Origin: Porites lobata
Lineage: Eukaryota > Cnidaria > Anthozoa > Scleractinia > Poritidae
Reading direction: 5' to 3'
DNA: 64,000 nucleotides
Assembly (NCBI GenBank): GCA_942486035.1
Contig: CALNXK010000017.1
Coordinates: forward strand, 1,390,001-1,454,000
Shown here: positions 43,501-51,049 of the stretch, piece after piece
Numbering within the stretch: the stretch's first letter is position 1
Layout of the letters: each line of letters opens with the position of its first letter
Position numbers and translations under genes: made by a program
Notes under the pieces: generated by a model
Seen by the model: only the letters and a program-made list of their open reading frames with translations
Told to the model about the DNA's origin: nothing
Databases searched by the model: none

Positions 43501-46500
43501 CCACATTCAGTATGCCTTTAAACAAATAATTTCCTTTTCTTAGAAAATTTTAAAAGTAAGTTTTTGACTGTGAGTCATCTGTCTATCAAAACAGTCACAT
43601 CGAATTTCTTTTTTTTTTTTCAGTCAGCGCAAGGAAGAAAGTATCAACTTAATGAAAGGACATCACGATCACGATTCTCAAAATTTAAACTGCTCTACAA
43701 TACAGAAAAAACAGTACAGTGATCAAGATTTCATCATGGTTAATGCTAACGCGTGAAAATCTGTGTTAAAGCTACAGTTGAAATTATCTCGAATCTGCAA
43801 TATGGTTGCAATTGTAATGAAAGCTGACCTTCTGCAGGTTAATATTTGAAACTTTTGTTTCATTTCGCTAGTTATGCTAATAAGAACCTAGGCCAGGAAT
43901 CTCTGGTTGTGTCAGACGGGGTTAAAAGAGGCTACCAGGATACTCGTGGTAGGGTTCGTTAACGAAAATTGGTAGATCTGCCAAAAGTGAATTTTCTAGG
44001 CAAGAAGATATGGGTGATTTTCTACGCACTTTGAAATCTACGTCGGAGCTTAACGGGTGGGTGGAGTAAAATGAAGGGTAGTTGTTGACTGTTTGAAATT
44101 GAAAGACGTGAGGAAGGAAGTAAGCGAGTTTTGAGGCTCTGAGGAACACATTTTTTAATTTATAGTTGTGCCGCCAGGTTATGACCAAGAAAACGAATTA
44201 AAAAGATGTCATCATGACCAGCCCAATAAACTTCATTTTTTCTTACAATAATCGTTTTTAAAGGCTTTAGTCGTTCAATGGTCAGATTCTATAAAAATTA
44301 GGAATAAAATTAATGCCAAGTGCTATCATTTGTTAGGTTTGATTGGAAATATCACTCACGTTCCTAGGCCCACAAGTTGTACCATCAGCTGGAGGCGCGT
44401 TTTTAGACAAACATGACCAGCCATCTGATGTACAGAACAATTGTCCACAGTTCTGCTGAGGTATTAAAAAACAAGTAAGTTTTAGCTGGGGCACAATTGC
44501 AAAAGGTGATTTCCATTTAGGTCATAGGTCAATCCTAAATGCAAATACAAATACAAATGACTTTACTGATTCTCCAACGAAAGGGTTTTCAGAATTAATT
44601 TACAATTGTATAAAAATTACAATAAGACTATTAAAATTACGATAAGGTATAAAAATTTTACCATATTGTTTTACAGTAGATAAGAAATAAAAAATATCCA
44701 GCTATAAAAGAATAAAAACATATTCAGCCTCGAGCCACTTTTCCAATAAAAAAATGTTTTAGCGACGATTTAAACTGGGAAAGGGGTGGCGAGTTACGAA
44801 ATCAATGTTGGTAGGCATCGAGTTCCAGAGGGTAGTGAATCTATACATAGAAGAGTTCTGAGCAAGGTCGGTACGGCATTTAGCAACTTGGAGCTTGACA
44901 GTGTTATATGTATGTCTGTTGTAAATGTCAGATCTCTTGACAACTAATTGCTGTAGGTATGTTGGAGCAAGGCCATTGGTGGATTTAAACAATAAGAAAG
45001 CATCCCTGAAATTAAGAAGAACTTACACTGGCAAGAATTTAAGTTGTTTAAGTGTGGGAGTTATGTGCTCAAATTTCCTTTTACCAGATAAAATTCTGGC
45101 TGCAAGGCTTAGAGCTAATTGAAGACTGGCAACATTTTCCTTACTTGTCCCTGCCCAAACTGAAGAACAACAGAATAATTTGCTGAAAACAAACGCATTC
45201 ACCGTACAAATTAAGGAGGGGAAGTCCAACAGGTGGCGAATTCTACTGATCGCACAAAATTTTCCAAAAAGGTCTGGAACTAAGGCACTTGTATGGTCGT
45301 TAAACGAAAAGGTGCTTATCGATTAACACACCCAGGTCTTAAACTGCATCTACCGGGACAAGGTCTTTACCTAGGATTTCATCCGGATTTCTCAACATAC
45401 GGTTAGCGAAGCACCATGAGGCCTACTCTTTGTAGATCACGTTTTCTTTGCTAGAGAATGCTTAGTAGAGCATAGAATCCTCCACGTAAGACTAGATTCT
45501 GCTGGCGGTGCTGACAGGCGGGAGACCATTTAATATGTACAAATTGAACAACAGTAGGCCAAGGAAGGAGCCCTGCAGCGCTCCACGCATAGCACTTAAT
45601 GGACATGACCGTTTGTTACTAATACGCACACGTCGTTGTCTGTTGGACAAATAACTAGTAAACCAGTTAAGAGCAGAGGCAGTGACATCAGTCCGTTTGA
45701 GCTCCTCCAGTAAAATGCCGTGATTAATGCTGTCAAAAGCATTGGCTGCTTAAATCCAACATTACCACTGCCGTGATCTTTATATCTTTAGCCGCCCGGA
45801 ATAGATGACTTGATACGATAATAACACACCAAGAGTATAGACAGACATGAAAGTGTGGGCAGTTTAGAAAAAGGAGGATAAAACTTCCACTTACGGTCTC
45901 TCCTATAAAGAAGCACATGTCTAGAAATGGGGCGCGTAAATCCAAGATATTTTCGGCTAATCAGCATGGAAGTGGCTAAAATGAGACATTGGGAACAAAT
46001 TTTCCTGCCAAGAGTACGTTATTTTAAGCGCGTGTGCATCATTTTTGTGAACGAATCTACTCCTTGCTTGATGTTTTTCTTCCTTTCCTTTCCTTTTGCA
46101 TATCTAGTTTTGCTACCGATAAGAATATCAAAACGCTCACCCGTAGTTGGGGGCATTGCCAGTGATTTTCACCATAATGAGTTTTACATTGTTTGTCTCC
46201 ATCCCAGATTTCTCCAGGCATGCGCGATAAGTCTACATCAAGGGGAGGAATTGGTATATCTCCTGGTGGTTCGTTATCCAAACAATTAGAGCCGCTGCCA
46301 CTAAATATACATAAAAAAGAATATAATAATAAAATGTGAATAGTTCTATATTTTTACATTTTTTTTTCATCATTATAAAATCCTCCAAAATCCTTTTGCA
46401 TTCACCATTTTCACATTGCTCATAATAGACCTTTCCCGCATTCTGTTCCTGTGAGCAAACACAAACAAAATGAACGAGGTCGAGGCTTGGGTGGACAGTT

Positions 46501-49500
46501 TCATACAAATCACCGTGTTTTGTCTACCCGAGCCTCGACTTGATGTCTTTGTTTTCAGGAATGCGGGATGGCTGGTCTATACACCTTGTTTATTCACCAA
46601 CAAATTTATATAACCATTGTCCTCAATTTCTCTTGGGACGGCTGTAATATCCAAGAGAAATTGGAAAACATGGTTACACCATTTCTTTTTTTTTTGTTGT
46701 TGGGGGAGAGGTTAAATAAGGTGTGTTATGGTCTACGTGAATAAAGTGATTTTTAAAACAAACAAAAATATAATAATATAGAAATAGAAACTCTTGCTTT
46801 TATATCAAGACTGCACTGGAAAATTTAAACGTGAAACTTAAGCATTTAAAAAAATTTCCACTCAAAACGCAAAGTCCGTCAAGGAGTAGTGGATTAGATT
46901 ACACATGCCAGATCTTTTAGCAGCGCACTTTCATTGTTTGTAAGTTATCACAGAACATTATGAAGTCAATACCTGAGAAATTCTTGAAGTTTCTCTTTAC
47001 TACAAGTCGACCATTTTAATGCATCAACACCTCCAGGGAGGACTGCCGACATAATATACGCCCCTGCAGGACACGGGTTGTTGTCACCATCATGGGCAAG
47101 ACCAAAACTTCAAAAACAAAAGAAGAGGGATAAATTTTGAGGCCCTGCCGGGGGGGGGAAGAGTCCATTTCGGCCGTCTGAATTTTAAAACGTCTCGTCT
47201 CGGTGTTTATAAATGCTTGTGAGGCAACCTCGTCCCCAGGGCTTTTCCCTTAAAAATTGGGTGAAGGGAAAGCCCTGGGGACGAGGTTGTGAGGAGGTTG
47301 TCTCTTGTCGCGATTTCATCTTACGCGCTGTCGCTTCGTTCTGGGCCATGTCGCTTGTCGGAATTTACCCTGGCAGGGCCTCCATTTTGATCAACTGATC
47401 TGAGCAAGACCTCTTCGGGATTTACGACATTCTTAAAGTTAGCATTTAAGAATTATCTATAGTTATTTCTTTAGGGTATTGTTGACCTACTTGTGACCAA
47501 TCTCGTGAGCGATTGTTCCAGCAGACTGTAGCCCCAGCTCGTTGTTTATGTTGAATGCTCCTTGAGACGATTTGCACATTGCCCCGAGATCAGCTAGACC
47601 TGTTTCGGAGTAAATGTAAGGTAAAAATTGGTAAAATTTTTAATTTTCTGAATTTTGGCCATTTCTACGTTCATCTCATGACAACTCTTATCTGACAGTA
47701 CTCACCACCAGCCCCAGTCAATCTATAAGAAAGAAAAACAAATGCCCAAAAGGTTAATCGATCAATAAAATTAATGAGGATTAATAAACCGAAAAAGTTT
47801 TTTTTTTTTTTAAATTAAAACAGGAAACTTAAATTATTAAAATGAAATGCATCCCAGGGATGAGTTTTAGATCTCTGTTAGCGGGAGATTTAAAATTTCT
47901 TAAGTTGCCACGACTTCAATCGGTCAGAAGCCGAATATTTGAGCCTCCATCTCCCATACAAAGCCTTAGATTCAAGCCTTCCCCGTTTTGAGTTATTTAC
48001 ATTATAAGCAGTTTTTCGCGGAATATTATATTTGTCACGCCTTATTGGCAATAAACAGTTAGAGAATGCAGAGCTAATGAACATGCCAACTTATACATGC
48101 GTATGCTTCAGTAACGCGTTTGGAAACTGAAATCTTTGACACCGTGGCGGAACACATGGAAAAATTCACGGATTTATCGAACGAAAGTTCCCCAAATGTG
48201 GCTTTAAGTGAGTCAACAGCCTCCTCCGATAGCAGCGAGGAAAGAGAAAGTGAGGACAGTCTTCAAGCCAGGGAAAGCACAAAACCAAACTCAGCAACAC
48301 AGCGAATTGAACGTGAAATTCATCGTTGAACAAATGAAACGTAAAATACGAAATGTCAGTGCAAGACAACGGAGAATTTCAGTTCACTAAACGCGAATCT
48401 AGCAGGGTGCGTATGGATAGATATAAGGTCAAGCTGGATGGATCATACTCGTATAAAACTTATTAAGAGCTTGAACGGAAAACGTTTCTTGAACATTTCT
48501 TAGACGTCATTTAGATGGAGTTGTTTCAACTCTTGATCTCTGGAAAGAAAGGGGCGATGTCTGTAAACTAACGTTTGACGGGCTGTCTGGGCCCAACCTA
48601 CCGTGTATAAAAGAAACTCACCTGGAAACATACGAAGTGACATCGACATTATCTGATTGGGAGTTGTTGGCTGCCCAGTTCTTAAGTTTTTCCAGTATTT
48701 GATACGTGTTAAGAGAAGTCAGCCCAACCTAAGTAATAATATTGGAATGATTAGCATACATGACAATTCGGTAAGCGAGTCCCTTTGCTTTAAGAAAGAC
48801 GCAGGATTTTGGTGTCTGTTAGGCAAAATTTATGCTGTGGGCTGTATAGACCCGTTGAAATAGGACCAAAACGTGTACTCACTTGCACTGAATTCAGAAC
48901 GGTAATACGTTTTACGACGTAAGTGATTTTGATTTCTCCGACACTTGGGTCTTGGAAAATACCGGCAACCTAAAAAGAGTAAAGACATTAAAATAATACA
49001 AAAGACGCGTGGCAAATGGTAATGATCATAGTAGGAAAGAGTATGCAGACAGTCGCTTTAAATGCAAAAGGTTCGAACTGGTGAACTAACTGTAGCTCCA
49101 TTTACCCATCTCAGATTCACAATGAAAAAAACTCCAAGTAAATTACTACCACAATGTATGTCAAAAAAATGCCATCCAAAAAGGAAAATGAGTGCTCACA
49201 ATATTTCCAATGATAAGCATAACTGTTGCGGTGTCGTTGTACTCAGGATATGCCAATGATGTGATTTCATCCGTTACCATGGCAACTTCCAAAATTTTGT
49301 CTCTCCTTTCAGTGGACCGGTAGGTTCGTTTTTCTGAAATTTGTTTGGCTAGACAGAAAACGTTAATAAATAGTGGAAAAGAAAAATATTCGAGTCGAGG
49401 CTGAAAATTGCTGTCATTCTTATTTACATTAGAGAGGTAAGACATCTCAGTTTTTTTTAACTTACGATTCATTTATGACTGGGCCTATTCGACAGTAAGT

Positions 49501-50745
49501 TTTATGCAATGGGTCAAGAAACGAGTGATTACCGGTTAAGCATCCTGACATACAGAGAGTCTCAACTCAATGAGCAAAAGTAACTGTACGTCGTTACCTT
49601 TGGCTTGAAGTTAATCAACACGACAAAACAAAACAAACTCACCCAGAGAAGTGATTGTTTCAGAACGCTTTTTTACAATAATGTGAGGCCTTCTCATTGC
49701 TGCTTTCTTGACGTGTTTCGCAAGGTGGGAGGGTAGTGGCTGAATAAATAGTAGTTCATCGGGCCGTTTGACCATCCCGTTCTAAAAAAGTAAAAGTAAC
49801 AATGAAATTACAATACGGCAGCTACCAGCTTCTCACAGTTAAATATACAATACACCTTTCGAACGATTTTTCAGCTTACTTTGTCAATTTTAGTATTCAT
49901 TTTTCAATTTTGCACTGCAGTCTCTATGATTCAGGTTCTCCCTGGATACGCATGGTAGCCTATCCAGGTGAGTTTTGCAATGTAAAACAAAGGATACTGA
50001 GAGGGCCAATAATGGGATGGTTCATTCAAATGCTTATACGTTAGTAACGGAATTGCCCTCTCTCTTTCTTTGAGAGATAAGTCTTCCAAACAGCAACAGG
50101 ATCTACTGATGATGTTAATGATGGTCCCTCGCCCTATCAAACTGCAGTTAACCAACCCATAAATAATTATATTCTAGGGACTAAAATCTAATTGCAGGGT
50201 GCTTAAAGTAATACCTTGCCCTTCATTCAAAGTATTTCACTCGAATATTGACGCACTTTGTGTACTTGCAAAACCACAATTGATTGAAATTCTAAATGTG
50301 CTCATTCAGACAAAAAATATGTCAACGTTCGTGAGCTTAATTATTAATTCTCATTTCTGCTTTTGTTCTCGTTAAAGCCATAAAGTGCTTGAAATTTAAT
50401 GATGGATGCAGGAAAATAAGCAAAGACCAGAGGTGAAAAAAGGAAAATAGGTCCTCACCAGCCCTCCAGCGTCGCTTACAGCTACCATGGAGTCAGGGTC
50501 GGAGGAGACCTTTCCTAGATAAAATGAGTTTCTAGGAGCTGGTTGAAACACAGAAGCTCCATTGCTACCCATAACTTCCACCTTCAAATCAGATGCCATG
50601 AGATTCTTGTTCAAAGACAGTTCAAGGGGGAGCTCTTCACCAAATGCCTTGAGCTTGTAGAACTTCGTTTTCTGATCGTCGCCATTAAGGTTCCTCCTGT
50701 GTCGATGATCTGTTTCAAAGGGCTCGGTTATGTCGTACTCAGGGA
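28200..50745 (-). CDS. ADAMTS-like metalloprotease with TSP1, seven EGF and two C-terminal four-cysteine modules
   Basis: At least 30 minus-strand exons, all with GT-AG borders; the 29 intact ones sum to about 1,375 codons. The order is prodomain, M12B adamalysin catalytic domain (HEIGHNFGLAHDGD zinc site, Met-turn IMS), disintegrin-like domain, TSP1, Cys-rich domain (CGVCGG), spacer, three TSP1, seven EGF, then two unassigned modules and TAA at 28200. ADAMTS enzymes are secreted zinc proteases that cut matrix proteins; TSP1 repeats, Cys-rich domain and spacer help to target them. EGF repeats are not part of standard vertebrate ADAMTS, so the tail is unusual. The signal-peptide exon is not identified. 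Every junction keeps phase except at exon 42298-42375, which needs one base. The gene converges on the Ig/SRCR/ZP gene. Confidence 0.9.
29160..29447 (-). CDS. Exon: C-terminal four-cysteine module 1
   Basis: A 96-codon phase 1-1 exon with cysteines in IACFNT, ISFCSEL, NGRCRSG and DANCPNG. VLGDFRVP and GYRLFALGYNG align with GDFRNS and YEYFAVQN of the next exon, so the two are repeats. The spacing recalls WSC/PAN-type carbohydrate-binding folds but the cysteine count does not fit. I leave it unassigned. Confidence 0.85.
30151..30273 (-). CDS. Exon: EGF-like 7
   Basis: CGSMPCVNNATC, then CQCSHGFSGKNC. Six cysteines, phase 1-1, 123 bases. Like EGF 1, it has an ordinary G in the fifth-cysteine loop. 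Confidence 0.93.
30851..30976 (-). CDS. Exon: EGF-like 6
   Basis: CDVANPCGNGGNC, then CSCGDWFTGKNC. Six cysteines, phase 1-1, 126 bases. Confidence 0.93.
31358..31480 (-). CDS. Exon: EGF-like 5
   Basis: CDSKPCLNNGTC, then CACPKWIVGDKC. Six cysteines, phase 1-1, 123 bases. Confidence 0.93.
31491..31522. repeat. AAAC microsatellite
   Basis: An A-run followed by about six CAAA units, ten bases upstream (minus sense) of the EGF 5 exon acceptor, where the minus strand reads as a TTTG-rich polypyrimidine-like tract. Confidence 0.9.
31806..31988. repeat. Foldback MITE in EGF intron
   Basis: GCAGCTAGCCATTTACGTGG pairs with CTACGTGAATGGCTAGCTGC, and inner arms CACTGGGACAGGACAAAC pair with GTTTGTCTTGTCCCAGTG. 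Non-coding, 183 bases. Confidence 0.75.
32144..32269 (-). CDS. Exon: EGF-like 4
   Basis: CESQPCQNGGYC, then CGCSAWFTGKHC. Six cysteines, phase 1-1, 126 bases. Confidence 0.93.
32746..32868 (-). CDS. Exon: EGF-like 3
   Basis: CDSSPCYNEGIC, then CQCPPWITGANC. Six cysteines, phase 1-1, 123 bases. Confidence 0.93.
32977..33093 (-). CDS. Exon: EGF-like 2
   Basis: CDNSPCKNNGTC, then CQCGEWFSGHFC. Six cysteines, phase 1-1, 117 bases. A tryptophan replaces the usual G/F after the fifth cysteine, a feature shared by EGF 3-6. Confidence 0.93.
33305..33570 (+). mobile_element. tRNA-derived SINE
   Basis: Starts with a tRNA-like head: AGAGTGGCGCGGACTGGTGA as an A box and AATTCAAATCCCGG as a B box. A unique body follows (CTCTCGGTACCCCGGTTTT, ACCAGGAATGG) and it ends CTCTAAATCGTTATTATT, a 3' tail of L2/CR1 style. 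Intronic, between EGF 1 and EGF 2. Confidence 0.65.
33739..33864 (-). CDS. Exon: EGF-like 1
   Basis: One EGF domain per exon: CDPVDPCLNGGTC, then CLCQPGYTGAYC. Six cysteines, phase 1-1, 126 bases. Confidence 0.92.
34140..34662. repeat. Scattered AAAGTTGC octamer clusters
   Basis: AAAGTTGC or close variants recur in two clusters (34140-34240 and 34560-34662) separated by 320 bases, next to the SINE. They probably belong to the variable tail of that element or to a degraded minisatellite. Confidence 0.5.
34690..34914 (-). mobile_element. tRNA-derived SINE
   Basis: The minus strand begins with a tRNA-like head: A box GTGGCCGAGTGGTCAGCG, an anticodon-like loop TTCGCAA, and B box GGTTCGAATCC. 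The acceptor stem does not pair, so it is not a working tRNA. The body continues with CTCGGTCGTGCCGAGTTCAG and GAATTATGTGTTTCT. Intronic, between TSP1-4 and EGF 1. Confidence 0.7.
35142..35307 (-). CDS. Exon: TSP1-4, remainder
   Basis: CSTSCGPGVMTRKVECQLTQ, ACAYRLKKPLSEITCHENIT then C. This is the fourth TSP1; NIT is a potential N-glycosylation site. Phase 1 end leads into the phase 1-1 EGF exons. Confidence 0.9.
35827..36046 (-). CDS. Exon: TSP1-3 and start of TSP1-4
   Basis: WHTTEWTSCSKTCGLGTRTR, then CLAQDKPVVDPDSESCAAWP and CPADW form TSP1-3. ADWNVASEWSS opens TSP1-4. Phase 2 start, phase 0 end. Confidence 0.92.
36121..36447. repeat. ~330 bp purine-rich GAA/CAA tract
   Basis: An A-run passes into GAAGAA, CAACAA and GAACAA units, almost free of T for over 320 bases. 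Every plus frame is open (Lys/Glu/Asn/Gln-rich), which is an artefact of the repeat. Intronic, 75 bases upstream (minus sense) of the TSP1-3 exon. Confidence 0.95.
36906..37032 (-). CDS. Exon: TSP1-2, second half
   Basis: GVQKRDVRCILTEDG, DDACELFTKPAATQECNNQA then CE complete TSP1-2 (R-x-V-x-C ... C ... T-x-x-C-N-x-x-x-C). Confidence 0.92.
37319..37460 (-). CDS. Exon: end of spacer and TSP1-2 start
   Basis: LLRVLEETEGVDYTVQRPL ends the spacer (E-x-N-x-G-(I/V)-x-Y equivalent). YTWSIINDWSVCSVSCAGG begins the second TSP1. Phase 1 end, GTAAAA donor. Confidence 0.9.
37653..37813 (-). CDS. Exon: spacer, second part
   Basis: YGNYLINVPDV, then GATIFYKHTKARYQDILEIR and GPTTETLKVV match the spacer's N-G-x-Y-x-(L/I)-N ... 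G-x-x-x-x-Y ... E-x-(L/I)-x-x-x-G-P-T-x-E-x-L sequence. Ends in phase 0. Confidence 0.92.
38864..38956 (-). CDS. Exon: spacer, first part
   Basis: LIKKLPPGTTYAHFRKRSG fits the start of the ADAMTS spacer (I-P-x-G-A-x-x-(I/L)-x-(I/V)). 93 bases, TTAACAG acceptor, phase 1-1. Confidence 0.85.
39402..39519 (-). CDS. Exon: Cys-rich domain, second part
   Basis: VGCDHLLNSNKVIDRCGVCG followed by GKADSC is the hallmark G-C-D-x-x-(L/I)-x-S ... D-x-C-G-V-C-G-G of ADAMTS proteins. Donor GTAAGT, phase 1. Confidence 0.96.
39857..40276. mobile_element. ~420 bp MITE
   Basis: The left end (TAAGGTTACGTTCGCACTAC and ACCGGATA) and the right end (reverse complement TTAGGCTATGTTCATACTAT and AGCGGATA) are similar inverted termini. 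Non-coding interior. Superfamily not settled. Confidence 0.55.
40788..40909 (-). CDS. Exon: Cys-rich domain, first part
   Basis: LCGLWCRIDYTVRK, VIDGTGATAS and FDICIQGRQ follow the ADAMTS C-x-L-x-C ... V-x-D-G-T-x-C ... D-(I/V)-C-x-x-G-x-C pattern. Two cysteines (after DGT and after IQG) are replaced. Phase 1 start, phase 0 end. Confidence 0.9.
42298..42375 (-). pseudogene. Linking exon to Cys-rich domain with apparent frameshift
   Basis: After CCTACAG the first codon is TGC, exactly where the missing sixth TSP1 cysteine is due. Three codons later the frame meets TAA. A shifted frame then reads SERKFVQNKLREIFWVPFSK, whose WVPF fits the start of the ADAMTS Cys-rich domain and whose end joins the next exon in phase via donor GTATGA. 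The exon is 78 bases but its neighbours require 3n+1. This could be a true lesion, an allele, or a sequencing error. Confidence 0.5.
42428..42494 (-). CDS. Exon: TSP1-1, second half
   Basis: Continues in frame with PQNGGMDCVGS and WRTCNFM, the P-x-N-G-G-x-x-C ... C-N part of an ADAMTS TSP1. Only five of six TSP1 cysteines are reached; the sixth should start the next exon. Donor GTATGA, phase 0 end. Confidence 0.88.
42777..43099. mobile_element. 323 bp MITE with ATA duplication
   Basis: GGGCGCTTTCCATTTA and TAAATGGAAAGCGCCC are inverted and flanked by ATA (42774-42776 and 43100-43102). The interior contains several short self-complementary pieces (GGAAATTCC, CCGGAAATTCCGG). Overlapping open frames here are not genes. 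Confidence 0.85.
43302..43441 (-). CDS. Exon: end of disintegrin-like domain and TSP1-1 start
   Basis: WCIKGECVDNGRAPIDGGW closes the disintegrin-like domain. WSKWSDFSSCSRTCGGGVQ and RACTNPS form the first half of the central TSP1, with the W-x-x-W and C-S-x-T-C-G-G-G motifs. Ends in phase 2. Confidence 0.95.
44360..44455 (-). CDS. Exon: disintegrin-like domain, second part
   Basis: QNCGQLFCTSDGWSCLSKN then APPADGTTCG, the conserved C-x-x-L-x-C ... P-x-x-D-G-T-x-C run. 96 bases, phase 0-0. Confidence 0.93.
44525..45760 (-). pseudogene. Non-LTR retrotransposon, RT to 3' end, degenerate
   Basis: 45755-45520 reads NAFDSINHGILLEELKRTDV and GALQGSFLGLLLFNLY (RT motifs A and B region). 45230-44760 reads VWAGTSKENVASLQLALSLA, ARILSGKRKFEHITPTL, FKSTNGLAPTYLQQL and LWNSMPTN, the conserved C-terminal tail. 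The middle is scrambled. The minus strand ends in GTATTTGTATTTGCATTT, a short repeat tail of CR1/L2 style. Intronic, between the two disintegrin-like exons. Confidence 0.85.
46141..46300 (-). CDS. Exon: disintegrin-like domain, first part
   Basis: CLDNEPPGDIP, LSRMPGEIWDGDKQCKTHYG and HWQCPQL match the C-L-x-D-x-P ... L-P-G-x-x-Y-D-x-x-x-Q-C pattern that follows the catalytic domain in ADAMTS. Phase 2 start, phase 0 end. Confidence 0.92.
46426..46579. repeat. Foldback MITE with TAGACC termini
   Basis: TAGACCTTTCCCGCATTCTG and the inverse of GGAATGCGGGATGG...GGTCTA pair. Inner arms GGTCGAGGCTTGGGTGGACA and TGTCTACCCGAGCCTCGAC also pair. It shares termini with 27453-27560. Confidence 0.7.
46973..47107 (-). 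CDS. Exon: third zinc ligand and Met-turn
   Basis: NFGLAHDGDNNPC supplies the third zinc histidine and its following Asp. AYIMSAV is the Met-turn, and WSTCSKEKLQEFL is the last catalytic-domain helix. This makes the protease likely active. Confidence 0.95.
47225..47289. repeat. Short perfect foldback
   Basis: CAACCTCGTCCCCAGGGCTT pairs with AGCCCTGGGGACGAGGTTG around a short A/T loop. A small MITE in the intron between the two zinc-site exons. Confidence 0.75.
47491..47599 (-). CDS. Exon: zinc-binding HEIGH helix
   Basis: GLADLGAMCKSSQG then GTIAHEIGH; the last codon is split and completed by the next exon. The two histidines and glutamate of HExxHxxGxxHD are present, so the zinc ligands and the general base are intact. 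Donor GTAGGT. Confidence 0.95.
47706..47722 (-). CDS. Microexon of 17 bases in the catalytic domain
   Basis: Only 17 bases (TTATAG acceptor, GTGAGT donor) coding LTGAG. It restores the phase needed between the exon at 48622 (phase 2) and the HEIGH exon (phase 1). It replaces the longer segment this region usually has in ADAMTS. Confidence 0.75.
48622..48728 (-). CDS. Exon: catalytic domain, third part
   Basis: VGLTSLNTYQILEKLKNWAA and NVDVTSYVSR correspond to the L-x-x-F-x-x-W-Q ... H-D-x-A-x-x-x-(T/S)-R helix region of adamalysins. The usual H-H-D is replaced here by N-V-D. Ends in phase 2. Confidence 0.88.
48883..48969 (-). CDS. Exon: catalytic domain, second part
   Basis: VAGIFQDPSVGEIKITYVVK matches the N-x-V-A-G-(L/I)-(F/Y)-x-D-P-S-(I/V)-G segment typical of ADAMTS. 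87 bases, phase 0-0, GTGAGT donor. Confidence 0.92.
49200..49333 (-). CDS. Exon: start of catalytic domain
   Basis: Starts EKRTYRSTERRDKILEVAMV, giving the second basic stretch and the first beta strand of the M12B domain (K-x-L-E-V-A-x-V-T-D), then VMLIIGNI. The usual catalytic-domain start lies right after the ERR. Confidence 0.9.
49643..49781 (-). CDS. Exon: end of prodomain
   Basis: Reads NGMVKRPDELLFIQPLPSHL, the conserved G-(I/M)-(I/V) ... (L/F)-x-I-x-P-L end of the prodomain, then HIIVKKRSETI. Basic residues (KKR) may mark proprotein-convertase processing. Phase 0 start, phase 1 end. Confidence 0.88.
50459..50745 (-). CDS. Exon: ADAMTS prodomain
   Basis: Reads VPEYDITEPFETDHRHRR, then FGEELPLELSLNKNLM and NSFYLGKVSSDPDSMVAVS. 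This is the typical reprolysin prodomain pattern (F-G-x-x-x-x-L-x-L-x-x-N and Y-x-G-x-V). The acceptor is CCATTAG and the exon starts in phase 1, so at least one exon lies upstream. The donor is GTGAGG. No cysteine is visible, hence no cysteine switch here. Confidence 0.9.
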
Positions 50746-50867
50746 CTAATGGGATGAACAAAACGAGAAAATACAATTTCCTTCAAAAACTAGTGAACTG
50801 ACGTTATACGATGATCTCATACAGGGGCGGATGGAGGATTTTGTGAAAGAGGAGGCCTAGAGATATA

Positions 50868-51046
50868 CAGTCGACTCTCTCTTAACGGACACCTCTATAA
50901 GACGGACACCTCTGTAAAACGGACACCTAGAGTTGGTCCCTGCCTTTCTTTACTCCCTTTATTTGACTCTCTATAAGACGGACATCTCTCTTAGACGGAC
51001 ACTTAGTACCGGCCCTAAAGGTGTCGGACTTAGAAAGAGTTGACTG
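50868..51046. mobile_element. 179 bp mariner-like MITE
   Basis: CAGTCGACTCTCTCTTAACG at the left and the inverse of GACTTAGAAAGAGTTGACTG at the right, between TA dinucleotides (50866 and 51047). Several GGACACCT units lie inside. TA plus CAGT termini indicate Tc1/mariner. Confidence 0.85.
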
Positions 51047-51049
51047 TAG

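Larger units (their letters stand above)
28547..50458 (-). other. Introns of the ADAMTS-like gene
   Basis: Introns run from about 100 bases to 1.9 kb and carry the repeats listed separately. Stretches without anything I recognise include 28550-29150, 29450-30140, 30280-30840, 33870-34130, 35310-35820, 36450-36900, 37820-38860, 38960-39400, 40910-42290, 43442-44350, 46580-46970, 47725-48620 and 49790-50450. Several contain short foldbacks only. Confidence 0.6.

Noticed and set aside
48120..48329. Ser/Glu-rich plus-strand open frame
   Set aside because: No homology and no splice or promoter support; it lies in an intron of the protease gene.
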